DNA of 23,510 bases from Deltaproteobacteria bacterium (GTDB lineage: Bacteria; Desulfobacterota; Deferrimicrobia; Deferrimicrobiales; Deferrimicrobiaceae), in assembly GCA_025357175.1 (NCBI GenBank), contig JANXPS010000242.1, forward strand, positions 1 to 23,510, in the 5' to 3' direction. The notes under the pieces are model-generated. The model was not told the DNA's origin. It did no database searches and saw only the letters and a list, made by a program, of their open reading frames with translations. This document shows, one piece after another, positions 7,420-15,538 of this stretch. Both the position numbers and the translations under genes were made by a program. Positions within the stretch are counted from its first letter, which is position 1. Every line of letters starts with the position of its first letter.

Positions 7420-8603
7420 CGTCCGTCACCGGCAACCGACCGATAGCTCGAGACCGCCAGCGCCGCTAGCCGAGAGCCCACCAAACGCTCCGAGGCGACG
7501 CGCCGGTTGCCCTCCGCGCCGTCATCGACCAGCGAATCGTCGGTCAGTGCGCGCCGGAGCGCCGCCGCGACGGCTTCGGGATCGTCCGGGGGGACGAGAA
7601 GCCCTGTTTTCCCATCCACGATCCATTCGTCTGCGCACGCCGTCCACGACTGGACCGGGAACGCCCCCATCACGATCGCCTCGAGGAGAGACGTGCTGAT
7701 CGCGTCGCCGATGCTCAGGCCGATCGAGACCCTCGACTGCCCGTGAAGCGCCAGGATTTCCCGGTGCGGCGTCCCCTTCGGTACGATCCGGACGGGGATG
7801 CCGGTCGCCTGGTGGAACAGTCCGGCGGCGAATTCGACCTCGGGTGTCGCCGAGTAGATCGCCAGTTCATATCCAGCCAGCGCATCCGCGCACAGTTCGA
7901 GCGCCCGCAAGCCTACGAGCGCCCGGCCGGCCCACCCCTGGTAACCCTTGACCATCACGATGCGCCGAGCCGATACCAGGCCCGGTTGCCGGAGGCCGTC
8001 GAGCCGGTCGAGGTCGAATCCGCCCGTGTTGGGGAAGACGGGCAACACCTTTCCCGAGAAACCGAACATCTTCGCCAGCGAGACATCCCGCAGGCACTCG
8101 CAGGAGTAGAAGTCGCACGAGGCGAGCACCTCGCGGATTCTCGGTTCGTGCTCCGGCAATCTTCCGAACAGGTAGATGTCGCTCCCCCAGTTCGTGACGA
8201 TCCACCGGGGGAACGGTCCGCGCGCCATCCGCCTCGCGGCCGATACGAGGTAGCCCGCGTGCTGTATTTCGAGTGAATGGACGATGTCGGGTCGAACCTG
8301 ATCGATCACCCGCGCCAACCGCCGCGCCTCGTAATCGGGGGCGGTCGTCCGGAGCACTTTCTCCCGGAACAGCCCGGTGACGCGCCTGGCGGCTGAAGAG
8401 GGTCGAAAGCGGACGCCTTTGCCACCGGAACCGCGCCGGAGAGCGCCCCCGTGGTGGAGCGTCACGTTTCCCAATTCAGGGTGGACTCCGATCCCGCTGG
8501 GAGTGGAGGGGAACAGGTGGAGTTCCCATCCCTGATCCGCGACCTGGGCGATCCAGCGCGCGGTGTGGATGCTGTCCGCCATCGCGACGAAGAGGATGCG
8601 CAC
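7416..8603 (-). CDS. Glycosyltransferase family 4 (GT-B fold)
   Basis: A 395-residue predicted GT-B enzyme. The N-terminus RILFVAMADSIHTARWI is a Rossmann strand and helix typical of GT4. VNTNWGSDIYLFG-like sequence (IVTNWGSDIYLFG) occurs in the N-domain. The C-domain has KGTPHREILALHGQS and STSLLEAIVMGAFPVQS, where the Glu binds the nucleotide sugar, then DGKTGLLVPPDDPEAVAAAL. I chose GTG at 8603: the conserved fold begins at once, a GGAGAAGG ribosome-binding site lies about 13 nt upstream, and extending further would add 31 residues inside the upstream gene. The gap to the upstream stop is 4 bp, and the stop forms ATGA with the radical SAM gene. Donor and acceptor are unknown. Confidence 0.85.
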   Translation of the reverse strand: MRILFVAMADSIHTARWIAQVADQGWELHLFPSTPSGIGVHPELGNVTLHHGGALRRGSGGKGVRFRPSSAARRVTGLFREKVLRTTAPDYEARRLARVIDQVRPDIVHSLEIQHAGYLVSAARRMARGPFPRWIVTNWGSDIYLFGRLPEHEPRIREVLASCDFYSCECLRDVSLAKMFGFSGKVLPVFPNTGGFDLDRLDGLRQPGLVSARRIVMVKGYQGWAGRALVGLRALELCADALAGYELAIYSATPEVEFAAGLFHQATGIPVRIVPKGTPHREILALHGQSRVSIGLSIGDAISTSLLEAIVMGAFPVQSWTACADEWIVDGKTGLLVPPDDPEAVAAALRRALTDDSLVDDGAEGNRRVASERLVGSRLAALAVSSYRSVAGDGR

Positions 8604-8607
8604 GGGA

Positions 8608-9630
8608 TTACGACCCTTCTCCGGAGACACGCCGCAACCAGAAACTGCCGCTGAAAAACGGATGAAGCGCCGGGTCGTAACCGGGGAAGGCCGCACGAAA
8701 CCCGTCCATACGGTCGGTCATGAGCCAGTTCATCGCGAGCAGGATCTCGAATTCCCTGTTGAAGCAGAGAAACGACTGAAGAAGGTACTGCTCGGTCCAG
8801 AACTGGCGAAAGGTCTCGCAGACGGCGTACGCCTTCGGGTATTCGTACGGCAGGGCGATGTCGTGGACGTGCACGACGACGCCGGGCGCCAGCCGCGGGA
8901 GCACGTCGAGGAACAGGTAGTTCACATCGCTCCCGATCTTTACCGAGTGGCTGGAATCGATGAACAGGATGTCGCCGCTTTTCAGCGCGTCGAAGAAGGA
9001 GAGGTCGAGCAGTTCCACCCGTTTCGCGATCACCTCGGTCGAGGGGAACGCGCTCCCTGCCAGCGCCTCGCCCGGATACGGGTCGACGACGACGTGCCTG
9101 CCGGTCCGGCCGTCGGCGAGCCGGTTCCGCTCGATCGCCGAGGCGATCACCCGGGACGAGTGGCCCGACCCGATCTCCATCACGAGGCCCGGCTTGAAAT
9201 GGCGGATCAGACAATGCGTGGATGCGGCGCAGCCGTAACTGAAGGACGGGTTGTCCAGGTGGAAGTCGGCCGGGTTGCCCGTGGGCTCGAACGGCCAGTT
9301 GCACTCGGCCCCGAAGGTTCCGCCGAGTACGCCAATGAGCGACTCCTGCGCCCCCTCCCGGAAATCGATTCCGGTCATCGGGCTGCGAGCGTCCCACACA
9401 TGGCGGGCTTCGAGATCTCCGATGTCGGGGATGGGGGAATAGAAATGGACGGGCACGGGGAGGAATCCGTCTCTCAGGCATGCGTCGCTGCCTCTGCCCT
9501 CCCGTGCGATCCGGCCAAACAGCGGCACCAGTCGGGAAAAGAAAGCGGGACGCATCAGCAGGGCGTGCACCCGCTGTTGAAGGCGGGCCACGACGCTCCT
9601 GCGGATCCTTTTCACCAGATTCCCGATCAC
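8608..9630 (-). CDS. SAM-dependent methyltransferase, Methyltransf_24/CmcI-like
   Basis: A 340-residue protein whose central part reads as a class I methyltransferase: LVMEIGSGHSSRVIASAIE is motif I, and DILFIDSSHSVKIGSDVNYL followed by LAPGVVVHVHDI matches the Asp/His metal-associated pattern of Methyltransf_24 and CmcI-type O-methyltransferases. About 120 residues precede motif I, including a basic N-terminal helix (KRIRRSVVARLQQRV) and an unassigned segment. The start is GTG at 9630, giving a GTGA overlap with the upstream GT4 stop, with GAGGAG about 10 nt upstream. Flanked on both sides by GT4 genes, it probably O-methylates a sugar hydroxyl of the glycan. The substrate is an inference from context only. 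Confidence 0.78.
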   Translation of the reverse strand: MIGNLVKRIRRSVVARLQQRVHALLMRPAFFSRLVPLFGRIAREGRGSDACLRDGFLPVPVHFYSPIPDIGDLEARHVWDARSPMTGIDFREGAQESLIGVLGGTFGAECNWPFEPTGNPADFHLDNPSFSYGCAASTHCLIRHFKPGLVMEIGSGHSSRVIASAIERNRLADGRTGRHVVVDPYPGEALAGSAFPSTEVIAKRVELLDLSFFDALKSGDILFIDSSHSVKIGSDVNYLFLDVLPRLAPGVVVHVHDIALPYEYPKAYAVCETFRQFWTEQYLLQSFLCFNREFEILLAMNWLMTDRMDGFRAAFPGYDPALHPFFSGSFWLRRVSGEGS

Positions 9631-10838
9631 CGGGGTCTCCTCACCGATTCGATCACCGCACGGAGGCGGACGCGCATCTCGGAAATGCCGAAATCGCGCG
9701 CGGCAGCCGCAAGGGCGGCCGCCTCAAGCGCGATGGTCCCATCTCCGTCGAGCAATCGCCGGAGCTCGGTCGCCAGCGCGGCCGGATCGTCGCGATCCAC
9801 GACCGCTCCGCAGCCGTTCTCCCGGAAGTAACGGCTGACGAAGGCGTCCTCCGGTGCGTGCACCAGCACGGGCCTGCCGACCGAAAGGTATTCTCCCATC
9901 TTTCCGGGTGCCGATGTCCTGATGACTTCGGGGATGGCGGAACGGAACGCCAGCGGCAGGAACAGGATGTCCGCCTTCCGAAGGATGCCCGACACTTCAC
10001 CCGGCGGAATGTGGGCATGGTGCACGACCTCAGGGCCGGACACCCCCCCCCGGGCGAGATCGTCCGGCGACTGGGACGTGAATATGTGCAGTTTTACGCC
10101 GGGACGCCCGAGCATGCGGATCGCCTCGAGGAGGTTCCGGAAGGCATCGAGTTGCGCATGATAAACGGACCCCGCATAGACGATGCTCGACTCGCCAGGC
10201 GGAAAACGCATCGGAGCCGCGTCGAGCGCGACGAGGTCGGACCGCTCGCACGGGTTGCCGATCACGGTCGCGCGAACCCCGTATCGGGCAAGGTAGGCGT
10301 CGCGGGCTGCCGAATTCGGCACCACCAGGGCCGCAGCTGCACGGACGACGCGCGGCTCGAACCGGCGGGCGACGGAGCTGGCCGGACCGGTCCACTGGAA
10401 AAGGTAGTCGTCGAACATCCAGGCGATGAACGGGATGCCGGTCCGGCGACAGGCAAGTTCCGCCGCGGGCAGGTCGTATAAATCCCCGCTGCAGGCGACC
10501 AGCACGTCGGCCCGCTCCGAATGCAACAACCGCCCGACCTGCAGCGCCCGCGACCGGATTTCCCGGATTGCGTCTAGCATCGCACGGGCCGTGGGCGGGA
10601 GGGGAATCCGGAAACGTCCCCGGGGTACCGACCGAAGGTGGCGGTAGTCGCCGCGGAGCCGGGGCGGACCCGTGAACCCTGCGGCTGAGTCCGCGTAATC
10701 GGTGCGCGAGACGAGGGTGAGACTTCCTTCCGGCAGGCCGGAGAACAACCGCTGGATCACCATGGATTGTCCCGACGGCGAAGGAGGCAACACGTGGGAA
10801 AGGAGCACCACCTTCCCGGTACTGGACGGCACCGTCAC
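9627..10838 (-). CDS. Glycosyltransferase family 4 (GT-B fold)
   Basis: A 403-residue GT-B glycosyltransferase. The N-domain opens with KVVLLSHVLPPSPSGQSMV, including the glycine/serine loop that contacts the nucleotide phosphates. The C-domain has SSIVYAGSVYHAQLDAFRNL, then ILRKADILFLPLAF, then GKMGEYLSVGRPVLVHAP, whose Glu corresponds to the donor-binding acidic residue. The start is GTG at 10838, overlapping the preceding methyltransferase stop as GTGA, with a GGGGAG ribosome-binding site just upstream. It lies between two methyltransferase genes, so glycosyl transfer and methylation of the same residue may be coupled (inference). It differs clearly from the other GT4 in this operon and from the tandem pair at the right end, so it likely makes a different linkage. 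Confidence 0.85.
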   Translation of the reverse strand: MTVPSSTGKVVLLSHVLPPSPSGQSMVIQRLFSGLPEGSLTLVSRTDYADSAAGFTGPPRLRGDYRHLRSVPRGRFRIPLPPTARAMLDAIREIRSRALQVGRLLHSERADVLVACSGDLYDLPAAELACRRTGIPFIAWMFDDYLFQWTGPASSVARRFEPRVVRAAAALVVPNSAARDAYLARYGVRATVIGNPCERSDLVALDAAPMRFPPGESSIVYAGSVYHAQLDAFRNLLEAIRMLGRPGVKLHIFTSQSPDDLARGGVSGPEVVHHAHIPPGEVSGILRKADILFLPLAFRSAIPEVIRTSAPGKMGEYLSVGRPVLVHAPEDAFVSRYFRENGCGAVVDRDDPAALATELRRLLDGDGTIALEAAALAAAARDFGISEMRVRLRAVIESVRRPR

Positions 10839-11725
10839 CGCTCCCCGGTCAAAAGCCGGTGGATTCCGCGCACGACGGTCGACCTTTTCATTGCCGCGAT
10901 CGCGCTTGCCGCCAGCAGGACGGGCGCCAGCAGTCCGGCCCTCCTGATCTCCGCGGTCAACGCGAGGAGTTTGACGCCTCTTCCGGCCAGCGCTTCGTCT
11001 CCCATCCCCGCGGCGATTCGAGCCGTTTCCGCGACCGACGCCGAAAGGACTCCGCCCGCGTTCGCCGCGGAGCGGCGGATGGCGCCGAAACAGGCGCGCG
11101 CCTCACGGCCCGGCGAATGCGGGGGAGGAGCTCCCTCCGCGGTGTGAATTGCCCAGAACGCGCCGTAGCTCCTCTCGAGCATCAATCCCAGGTTGTCTTT
11201 CCGGTGGAAATCCTCGCAGACGAACGACTCCCACCCATCGCCGAAATCTTCCGGGGTCCAGCCGGACTTGTGCTCCTGCCACGCCCCGCCGGAAAGGCCC
11301 CAGGCATCCTTTCCGTCGGGGTGGCTCTGGGGCATGAACCCGAGCGGAGTGAATACCGCCACCTGGCGCCGCGCAAGCGGGACCGTCGCGTCGAGAAGCG
11401 CCCTCGCATCCTCCTTGTCCAGGTGCTCGATGACGTCGACCAGGAAGACGGTGTCGACGGAACCGGGCGGAAAGGACCGCACGGCATCCGCCCAGGAGGC
11501 GCGAAGCACCACGTAGTCCCGGTCGATCGCTTCGGCGGCGATTTCCTGAAGCTTCGGGATGTATTCGGCGCAAGGTTCACAGCAAACGTGGACCAGCGGC
11601 GTCACAATCTGCTGCGGGCGGATACCGCAACCGATGTCCAGGACGACGGTGGCCGGCTCCAGTCTTTCCATGACCCGGGATTGCAGCTCCGTGGCGCCCG
11701 GCGCCCGCACGATCGGCATGGTCAT
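10835..11725 (-). CDS. SAM-dependent methyltransferase with hydrophobic C-terminal tail
   Basis: A 296-residue protein. Motif I is VVLDIGCGIRPQ at residues 27-38, with the first GxG but a proline-rich continuation in place of the last glycine. The segment VDTVFLVDVIEHLDKEDA at 90-107 is the Methyltransf_11-like post-I region, and FTPLGFMPQSHP at 125-136 a substrate-loop candidate. Beyond about residue 195 the fold ends and an alanine-rich tail follows, with a hydrophobic helix near 262-279 and basic residues after it; this could bind the membrane. The ATG at 11725 overlaps the radical SAM stop as ATGA; ATG two codons later is an alternative. It is close to Wzt, so a chain-capping role is possible, but nothing in the sequence proves it. 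Confidence 0.75.
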   Translation of the reverse strand: MTMPIVRAPGATELQSRVMERLEPATVVLDIGCGIRPQQIVTPLVHVCCEPCAEYIPKLQEIAAEAIDRDYVVLRASWADAVRSFPPGSVDTVFLVDVIEHLDKEDARALLDATVPLARRQVAVFTPLGFMPQSHPDGKDAWGLSGGAWQEHKSGWTPEDFGDGWESFVCEDFHRKDNLGLMLERSYGAFWAIHTAEGAPPPHSPGREARACFGAIRRSAANAGGVLSASVAETARIAAGMGDEALAGRGVKLLALTAEIRRAGLLAPVLLAASAIAAMKRSTVVRGIHRLLTGER

Positions 11726-12738
11726 CCCGCCCCCTGTCCGTCAAAAAGGCCTTCGTGGATCAACTGCGCGATGCCGAGCCCGACGCACGCCTTGCATGGC
11801 GGGAAAAGCGACTTCCGGCGGAAGATCTCGTCCCGCCCCATCTCGAGGATGTTTCCCATGGCGACGGCCGGTTGCCCCTTGTCGATGACGCAGCAACCCA
11901 TCAGGCGCCCTTTTTCATCGATGAAAATACTGCCGTACTGCGGGCAACGGTAATCCGGGTGACGTTCTTTCAGGACTCCCGCGCTCCCGGCGACCCGGGC
12001 GACATCGATGTCCTGCGACATTTCAGGGAAGCGGGCGGGGTCGAGCCGGTTCTCGAGCAGGGGAATCATCCCGGAGACATCATTGATGAATGCGAGTATC
12101 GACCGGAACGTGCAGCGGCGTGACGCGAAATACGCCCGCGCGGCGTCCGACTGCCCGGCGTTGAAACGGTATTCCAGCCAGTTCACGACGACATCCGTAC
12201 CGGGCCCGTGTCTCTCCCGATCCGCGAGGAACCGGTCGAAATTTTGAAGGACGGCCCGGATGTCGGCTCCGTATATCGGGCGGTACGTCTCGTCGGTCAG
12301 GCCGCAAAGCGAGAACACGACGTAATCGATGACGGGGAAAAGCGACTCCGGTACCTTGGGCTGCCGGATGAAATTCGAGCTCAGGTTCGCCCGGTTGCCG
12401 CGGCGTTTCAGGATCCGCAGGATCTCGTCGAGCGCGGGGTGGAGAAACGGCTCACCGTACGCGTAGAGCTGGATGCTCTCCCCCGTCTTGAGAAGCCCTT
12501 CCGTTTCCTGGTGTGCGAGGATCGACTCGAAAAGATCGGGAGACATGAACCCGGATGGCCGCTCGGCGGCGCTCCCGGTGGGGCAATAGGGGCAACGGGC
12601 GTTGCAGCTTCCCGAAATCTCGATGACGTGCCCCACGCTGGCGGAGACTGGAACAGCCCCACGCCCCGTGAGACGCCGGGCAAGCGCGGCGCGGAACCGG
12701 GAGAATATTCCCCGTGGCGTCAGCGGATCAGGAGACAT
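11722..12738 (-). CDS. Radical SAM/SPASM protein directly downstream of wzt
   Basis: A 338-residue radical SAM enzyme. The cluster motif CNARCPYC uses Cys45, Cys49 and Cys52, and QLYAYGEPFLHPALDEIL is the usual glycine-rich beta-2 region with the GEP variation. The C-terminal SPASM-like cysteines are at 265, 282-283, 315 and 318 (CPQYGSIFIDEKGRLMGCC and CKAC). The ATG at 12738 lies 11 bp inside the wzt gene; an upstream extension to 12846 would be low-complexity sequence in the wzt frame shadow. Being cotranscribed with the exporter suggests the modification concerns the exported glycan. It is a second, distinct radical SAM/SPASM protein: the sequence outside the cysteine motifs differs from the one at 6235-7419. 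The reaction is unknown. Confidence 0.85.
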   Translation of the reverse strand: MSPDPLTPRGIFSRFRAALARRLTGRGAVPVSASVGHVIEISGSCNARCPYCPTGSAAERPSGFMSPDLFESILAHQETEGLLKTGESIQLYAYGEPFLHPALDEILRILKRRGNRANLSSNFIRQPKVPESLFPVIDYVVFSLCGLTDETYRPIYGADIRAVLQNFDRFLADRERHGPGTDVVVNWLEYRFNAGQSDAARAYFASRRCTFRSILAFINDVSGMIPLLENRLDPARFPEMSQDIDVARVAGSAGVLKERHPDYRCPQYGSIFIDEKGRLMGCCVIDKGQPAVAMGNILEMGRDEIFRRKSLFPPCKACVGLGIAQLIHEGLFDGQGAG

Positions 12739-13933
12739 CGGTCCGCTGCGTCTTCCAGGGCAGGAGCGGCCTGACGACCCCGGAAAATTCGTTGAAGTAG
12801 TCCCCCCGGATCGACGGACCGTCGAGGACTTCGAACCGGAGGACATCGGTCGTCACGCATGCGTCGGAGAAAGACCTCCCGAAAAGATTCACTCCGATGC
12901 TGAACCGTCCGTTGTTGAGCAGGTTCGCGGGAATCCGGCACACGCTCCGGTAGACTCCGCGCGGCATCGGTTTTCCGTACCAGTCGGACTCCAGGTTGTT
13001 GATCGTATTGAAGACGGAGTCGCCTTCCTTGTCGAAGAAGTTGATTGTCAATCCGACCGATGCGTCGTCCTCCTTGACCCTGAAACGGATCTCCACGTTG
13101 AAGGAGGCGTCCGTATAAATCCCGGCGGGAATCGCCCCCGCGTCGTTGCGGATGGCCACCTGCTCCAGCGTTGCGGAGTGATTGGAAGGCGCCTCCGATA
13201 CGTCCCCCCAGTCCCGGACCAGCAGATTGTCCGTGGAGACGGCGAGGTATCTGCCGGTGGCTTCCGGGGCATCCCCGTCGAAAACCATGGCTCCGCCCTC
13301 CAGCAGAATCGCGCGGTTGCACAGCGCCCTCACGGCCGTCAGGTTGTGGCTGACGAACAGGACCGTTCTCCCCTCCGTTCCCACGTCCCGCATCTTCCCG
13401 AGACACTTTCTCTGGAACGAAATGTCGCCCACCGCAAGCACTTCGTCGACGACCAGGATATCGGGTTCGAGGTGTGCCGCGACGGCAAACGCCAGCCGGA
13501 CGTACATCCCGGACGAGTAGTGCTTGACCGGCGTATCGAGAAATTTTTCGACTTCGGCGAATGCGACGATTTCGTCGAATTTCTGCCGGATCTCGGCCCG
13601 CCTCATTCCGAGCACCGCGCCGTTGAGAAAAATGTTTTCCCGCCCGGTCAGTTCCGGGTGGAAACCGGTGCCCACCTCGAGAAGGCTCGAGACGGAACCC
13701 CGGAGGGTGATCCTTCCCGTGGACGGCTCGGTAATCCGGGAGAGGATCTTGAGCAGCGTCGACTTCCCCGCCCCGTTGGGGCCGATGATGCCGACGCGTT
13801 CCCCTTTTGCGATGTCGAGCGAGATGTCGCGGAGCGCCCAGAAATCCTCGGTCGATGCCCGGCCATCCGCCGCCTTGTGGCGGATCAGGTATTTTTTTCC
13901 GATATTTTCGATGCGGATGGCCATGCCGCTCAT
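12728..13933 (-). CDS. wzt: Polysaccharide ABC transporter ATPase with C-terminal domain, Wzt-like
   Basis: A 401-residue ATPase that should energise export of an undecaprenyl-linked polysaccharide with the permease encoded just upstream. The nucleotide-binding domain has Walker A GPNGAGKST at 51-59, LEVGTGFHPELTGREN at about 85-100, ABC signature YSSGMYV at 139-145, Walker B ILVVDE at 159-164 and the switch His196 (SHN). Residues from about 240 to 401 form a beta-rich extension resembling the Wzt_C carbohydrate-binding domain, which in E. coli O8/O9a recognises the modified chain end. The start at 13933 follows the permease stop by one base; a second in-frame ATG at 13924 (MAIRIENI) is equally possible. 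Full length for an O8/O9a-type Wzt rather than the shorter KpsT type. Confidence 0.92.
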   Translation of the reverse strand: MSGMAIRIENIGKKYLIRHKAADGRASTEDFWALRDISLDIAKGERVGIIGPNGAGKSTLLKILSRITEPSTGRITLRGSVSSLLEVGTGFHPELTGRENIFLNGAVLGMRRAEIRQKFDEIVAFAEVEKFLDTPVKHYSSGMYVRLAFAVAAHLEPDILVVDEVLAVGDISFQRKCLGKMRDVGTEGRTVLFVSHNLTAVRALCNRAILLEGGAMVFDGDAPEATGRYLAVSTDNLLVRDWGDVSEAPSNHSATLEQVAIRNDAGAIPAGIYTDASFNVEIRFRVKEDDASVGLTINFFDKEGDSVFNTINNLESDWYGKPMPRGVYRSVCRIPANLLNNGRFSIGVNLFGRSFSDACVTTDVLRFEVLDGPSIRGDYFNEFSGVVRPLLPWKTQRTDVS

Positions 13934-13934
13934 G

Positions 13935-14762
13935 TCACAGAAGGTCCGCCATCGTCCGCTCGGTGCTCCGGAAATACCGTACCCCCAGGACAAACAGCAG
14001 CAGGGTGATTCCGGTCGACGCCAGGAGGCCGTGCCAGTAGATCCGGTTGGAACCGCCTAGCAGTGCCCACCGGAAGCCATCGATGACCCCGACCATCGGG
14101 TTCAGCGAATAGATGAACCGCCATTTCTCAGGGACGATCGAACTGCCGTACCCCACCGGGGAAACATACAGGCCGTATTGAACGATGAAAGGGAGGATGA
14201 ACCGGTAGTCGCGATATCGGATGTTCAACGCGGCGACCCACAAGCCAAGACCTGCCGAGGACAGGAATGCGAGGAGAACGAAGAACGGGATCGCGGCGAT
14301 CCGCCAGCCGGGCGCGATGCGATACCAGGCCATCATCAGGATCAGGATCACGAAGGACACGAGGAAGTCCGCGAAGCCGACGGCCATCGATCCGGCTGGA
14401 ACGATCAGGCGCGGGAAATAGATCTTGGTCAGCAGGTGGGTGTTCGAAAGCAGCGAGTTGCCGCTCTCGGACAGCGTTCCGGCGAAGAACTGCCACGGAA
14501 TCATCGCTGCGTAGACGAAGAGGGGATAGGGGGCGCCCCCGGACGGCAGATCCGCGAGTTTTCCGAAGATCACGGCGAAGACCACCATGGTCGCGAGGGG
14601 ACGGAGCACGCTCCAGAACGCTCCGAAGGCGGTCTGCTTGTATCGCACAAGGAGGTCGCGCCATGCGATGAAAAGGAAAAGTTCCCGGTACCGCCACAGG
14701 TCGCGCCAGTACTGCTTTTCATCGCCTCCGGGCGTTATGACGACTTCACGGGTTTCTTGCAT
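13935..14762 (-). CDS. wzm: Polysaccharide ABC transporter permease, Wzm-like
   Basis: A 275-residue ABC-2-type permease with about six membrane segments. The N-terminal amphipathic region WRYRELFLFIAWRDLLVRYK and the following QTAFGAFWSVLRP are typical of Wzm/KpsM proteins, as are WQFFAGTLSESGNSLLSN, LLTKIYFPRLIVP and LNIRYRDYRFILPFIVQ. The end carries YSLNPMVGVIDGFRWALLG, another family hallmark. It would form the transmembrane channel with the Wzt dimer. The start is uncertain: ATG at 14762 is used, but a GTG at 14783 is in frame and would add seven residues; neither has a clear ribosome-binding site at ideal spacing. It is preceded by a 53-bp gap, the largest inside the minus-strand run. 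Confidence 0.92.
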   Translation of the reverse strand: MQETREVVITPGGDEKQYWRDLWRYRELFLFIAWRDLLVRYKQTAFGAFWSVLRPLATMVVFAVIFGKLADLPSGGAPYPLFVYAAMIPWQFFAGTLSESGNSLLSNTHLLTKIYFPRLIVPAGSMAVGFADFLVSFVILILMMAWYRIAPGWRIAAIPFFVLLAFLSSAGLGLWVAALNIRYRDYRFILPFIVQYGLYVSPVGYGSSIVPEKWRFIYSLNPMVGVIDGFRWALLGGSNRIYWHGLLASTGITLLLFVLGVRYFRSTERTMADLL

Positions 14763-14815
14763 CAAGGGAAAATGATGACACACTTCCCGTCAAACCACAA
14801 AGCGTGGCGGCAGCG
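14763..14815 (-). other. 53-bp gap before wzm
   Basis: The largest gap within the minus-strand run. No U-tract terminator, promoter or strong hairpin is visible; there is only a weak 4-bp inverted repeat (CCAC at 14795-14798, GTGG at 14804-14807). If the permease starts at the GTG at 14783 the gap shrinks to 32 bp. Confidence 0.4.
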
Positions 14816-15538
14816 CTATATGGCCGGATTTCGGCAGAGCACCACGTACTGTCCCCCCAGCGGAAGGAGGGACGCGAACGGCTCGAGGCGGCGGAGCCAC
14901 GAAAGCCGCCTCGGGAAAATGAAGAGATAGCGGGTTTCCAGGATCTCGAAGCCGGCCCGCGCAAGCATCCGCCTCGCTTTGCCGGCCGTGAGGGTGACCG
15001 CATCCCGGTCGAACGCGACCCGCTTCATCACGATCCGCGTTCCCGGATTCCACGGGTTGTTTTCCCAGAAAGCGAACAGGCCACCCGGCCGGAGCGAATC
15101 CCGGATCCGCGCCAGTGCGGCCGCCCTGTTCTCCGACGGGATGTGATGGAAAACTCCGTTGCAGAAGGCCAGATCGAAGGCCGCCGACGGCTCGAACTGA
15201 TCGGGCAGGGCGAAACGCACCCGTGGAGACCGGTTGTTTTCGCGGGCGATCGCGAGGCTCGCACCGGAGGGGTCGAGGCCGACCACCGTTTCCGGGTGAA
15301 GCATGTCGAGGTGGAACCGGATGGAGTTCCCGACACCGCAGCCGAAATCGAGAATCGAACGGACCCGGAAACCGATTTTTTCGAGGCGGCCGGCGAGATG
15401 GCGGATCCGCCCGCCCGCAAAATAGTCGGCACCCTCTCCCGTCAGGGAGAGCCCCTTTTCGAGGTGCGACGAATACCCGTCCGAATAGGGATCGAACGCG
15501 GTATCCGGGGGAGCCTCCGGCCCGGGTTCCCTAGCCAT
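14816..15538 (-). CDS. Class I SAM-dependent methyltransferase next to the exporter
   Basis: A 240-residue methyltransferase. Motif I is SILDFGCGVGNSIRF, followed by TVVGLDPSGASLAIA with the ribose-binding Asp, and FDLAFCNGVFHHI in the post-II region. LRPGGLFAFWENNPWNPGTR resembles enzymes that methylate sugars or lipid-linked substrates. I chose ATG at 15538, 8 bp inside the upstream GT2 gene; a start at 15592 would add 18 residues with no family support. It lies immediately before the permease and ATPase genes, after a 53-bp gap. In ABC-transporter systems such as O8/O9a a chain-terminating methyltransferase (WbdD) controls length and export, so this gene is one candidate. It lacks a kinase domain, and the substrate is unknown. 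Confidence 0.82.
   Translation of the reverse strand: MAREPGPEAPPDTAFDPYSDGYSSHLEKGLSLTGEGADYFAGGRIRHLAGRLEKIGFRVRSILDFGCGVGNSIRFHLDMLHPETVVGLDPSGASLAIARENNRSPRVRFALPDQFEPSAAFDLAFCNGVFHHIPSENRAAALARIRDSLRPGGLFAFWENNPWNPGTRIVMKRVAFDRDAVTLTAGKARRMLARAGFEILETRYLFIFPRRLSWLRRLEPFASLLPLGGQYVVLCRNPAI

Noticed and set aside
10640..10647. GGCGGTAG, the ops/JUMPstart core used by RfaH in O-antigen operons
   Set aside because: It lies within a GT4 coding region and on the strand opposite to the operon, not in a leader, so it is likely chance.
12602..14008. Long plus-strand open frame opposite wzt and the radical SAM gene
   Set aside because: It is antisense to genes with clear motifs, and its translation is rich in Arg, Gly and Pro with no recognisable fold. 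High GC makes such shadow frames common.
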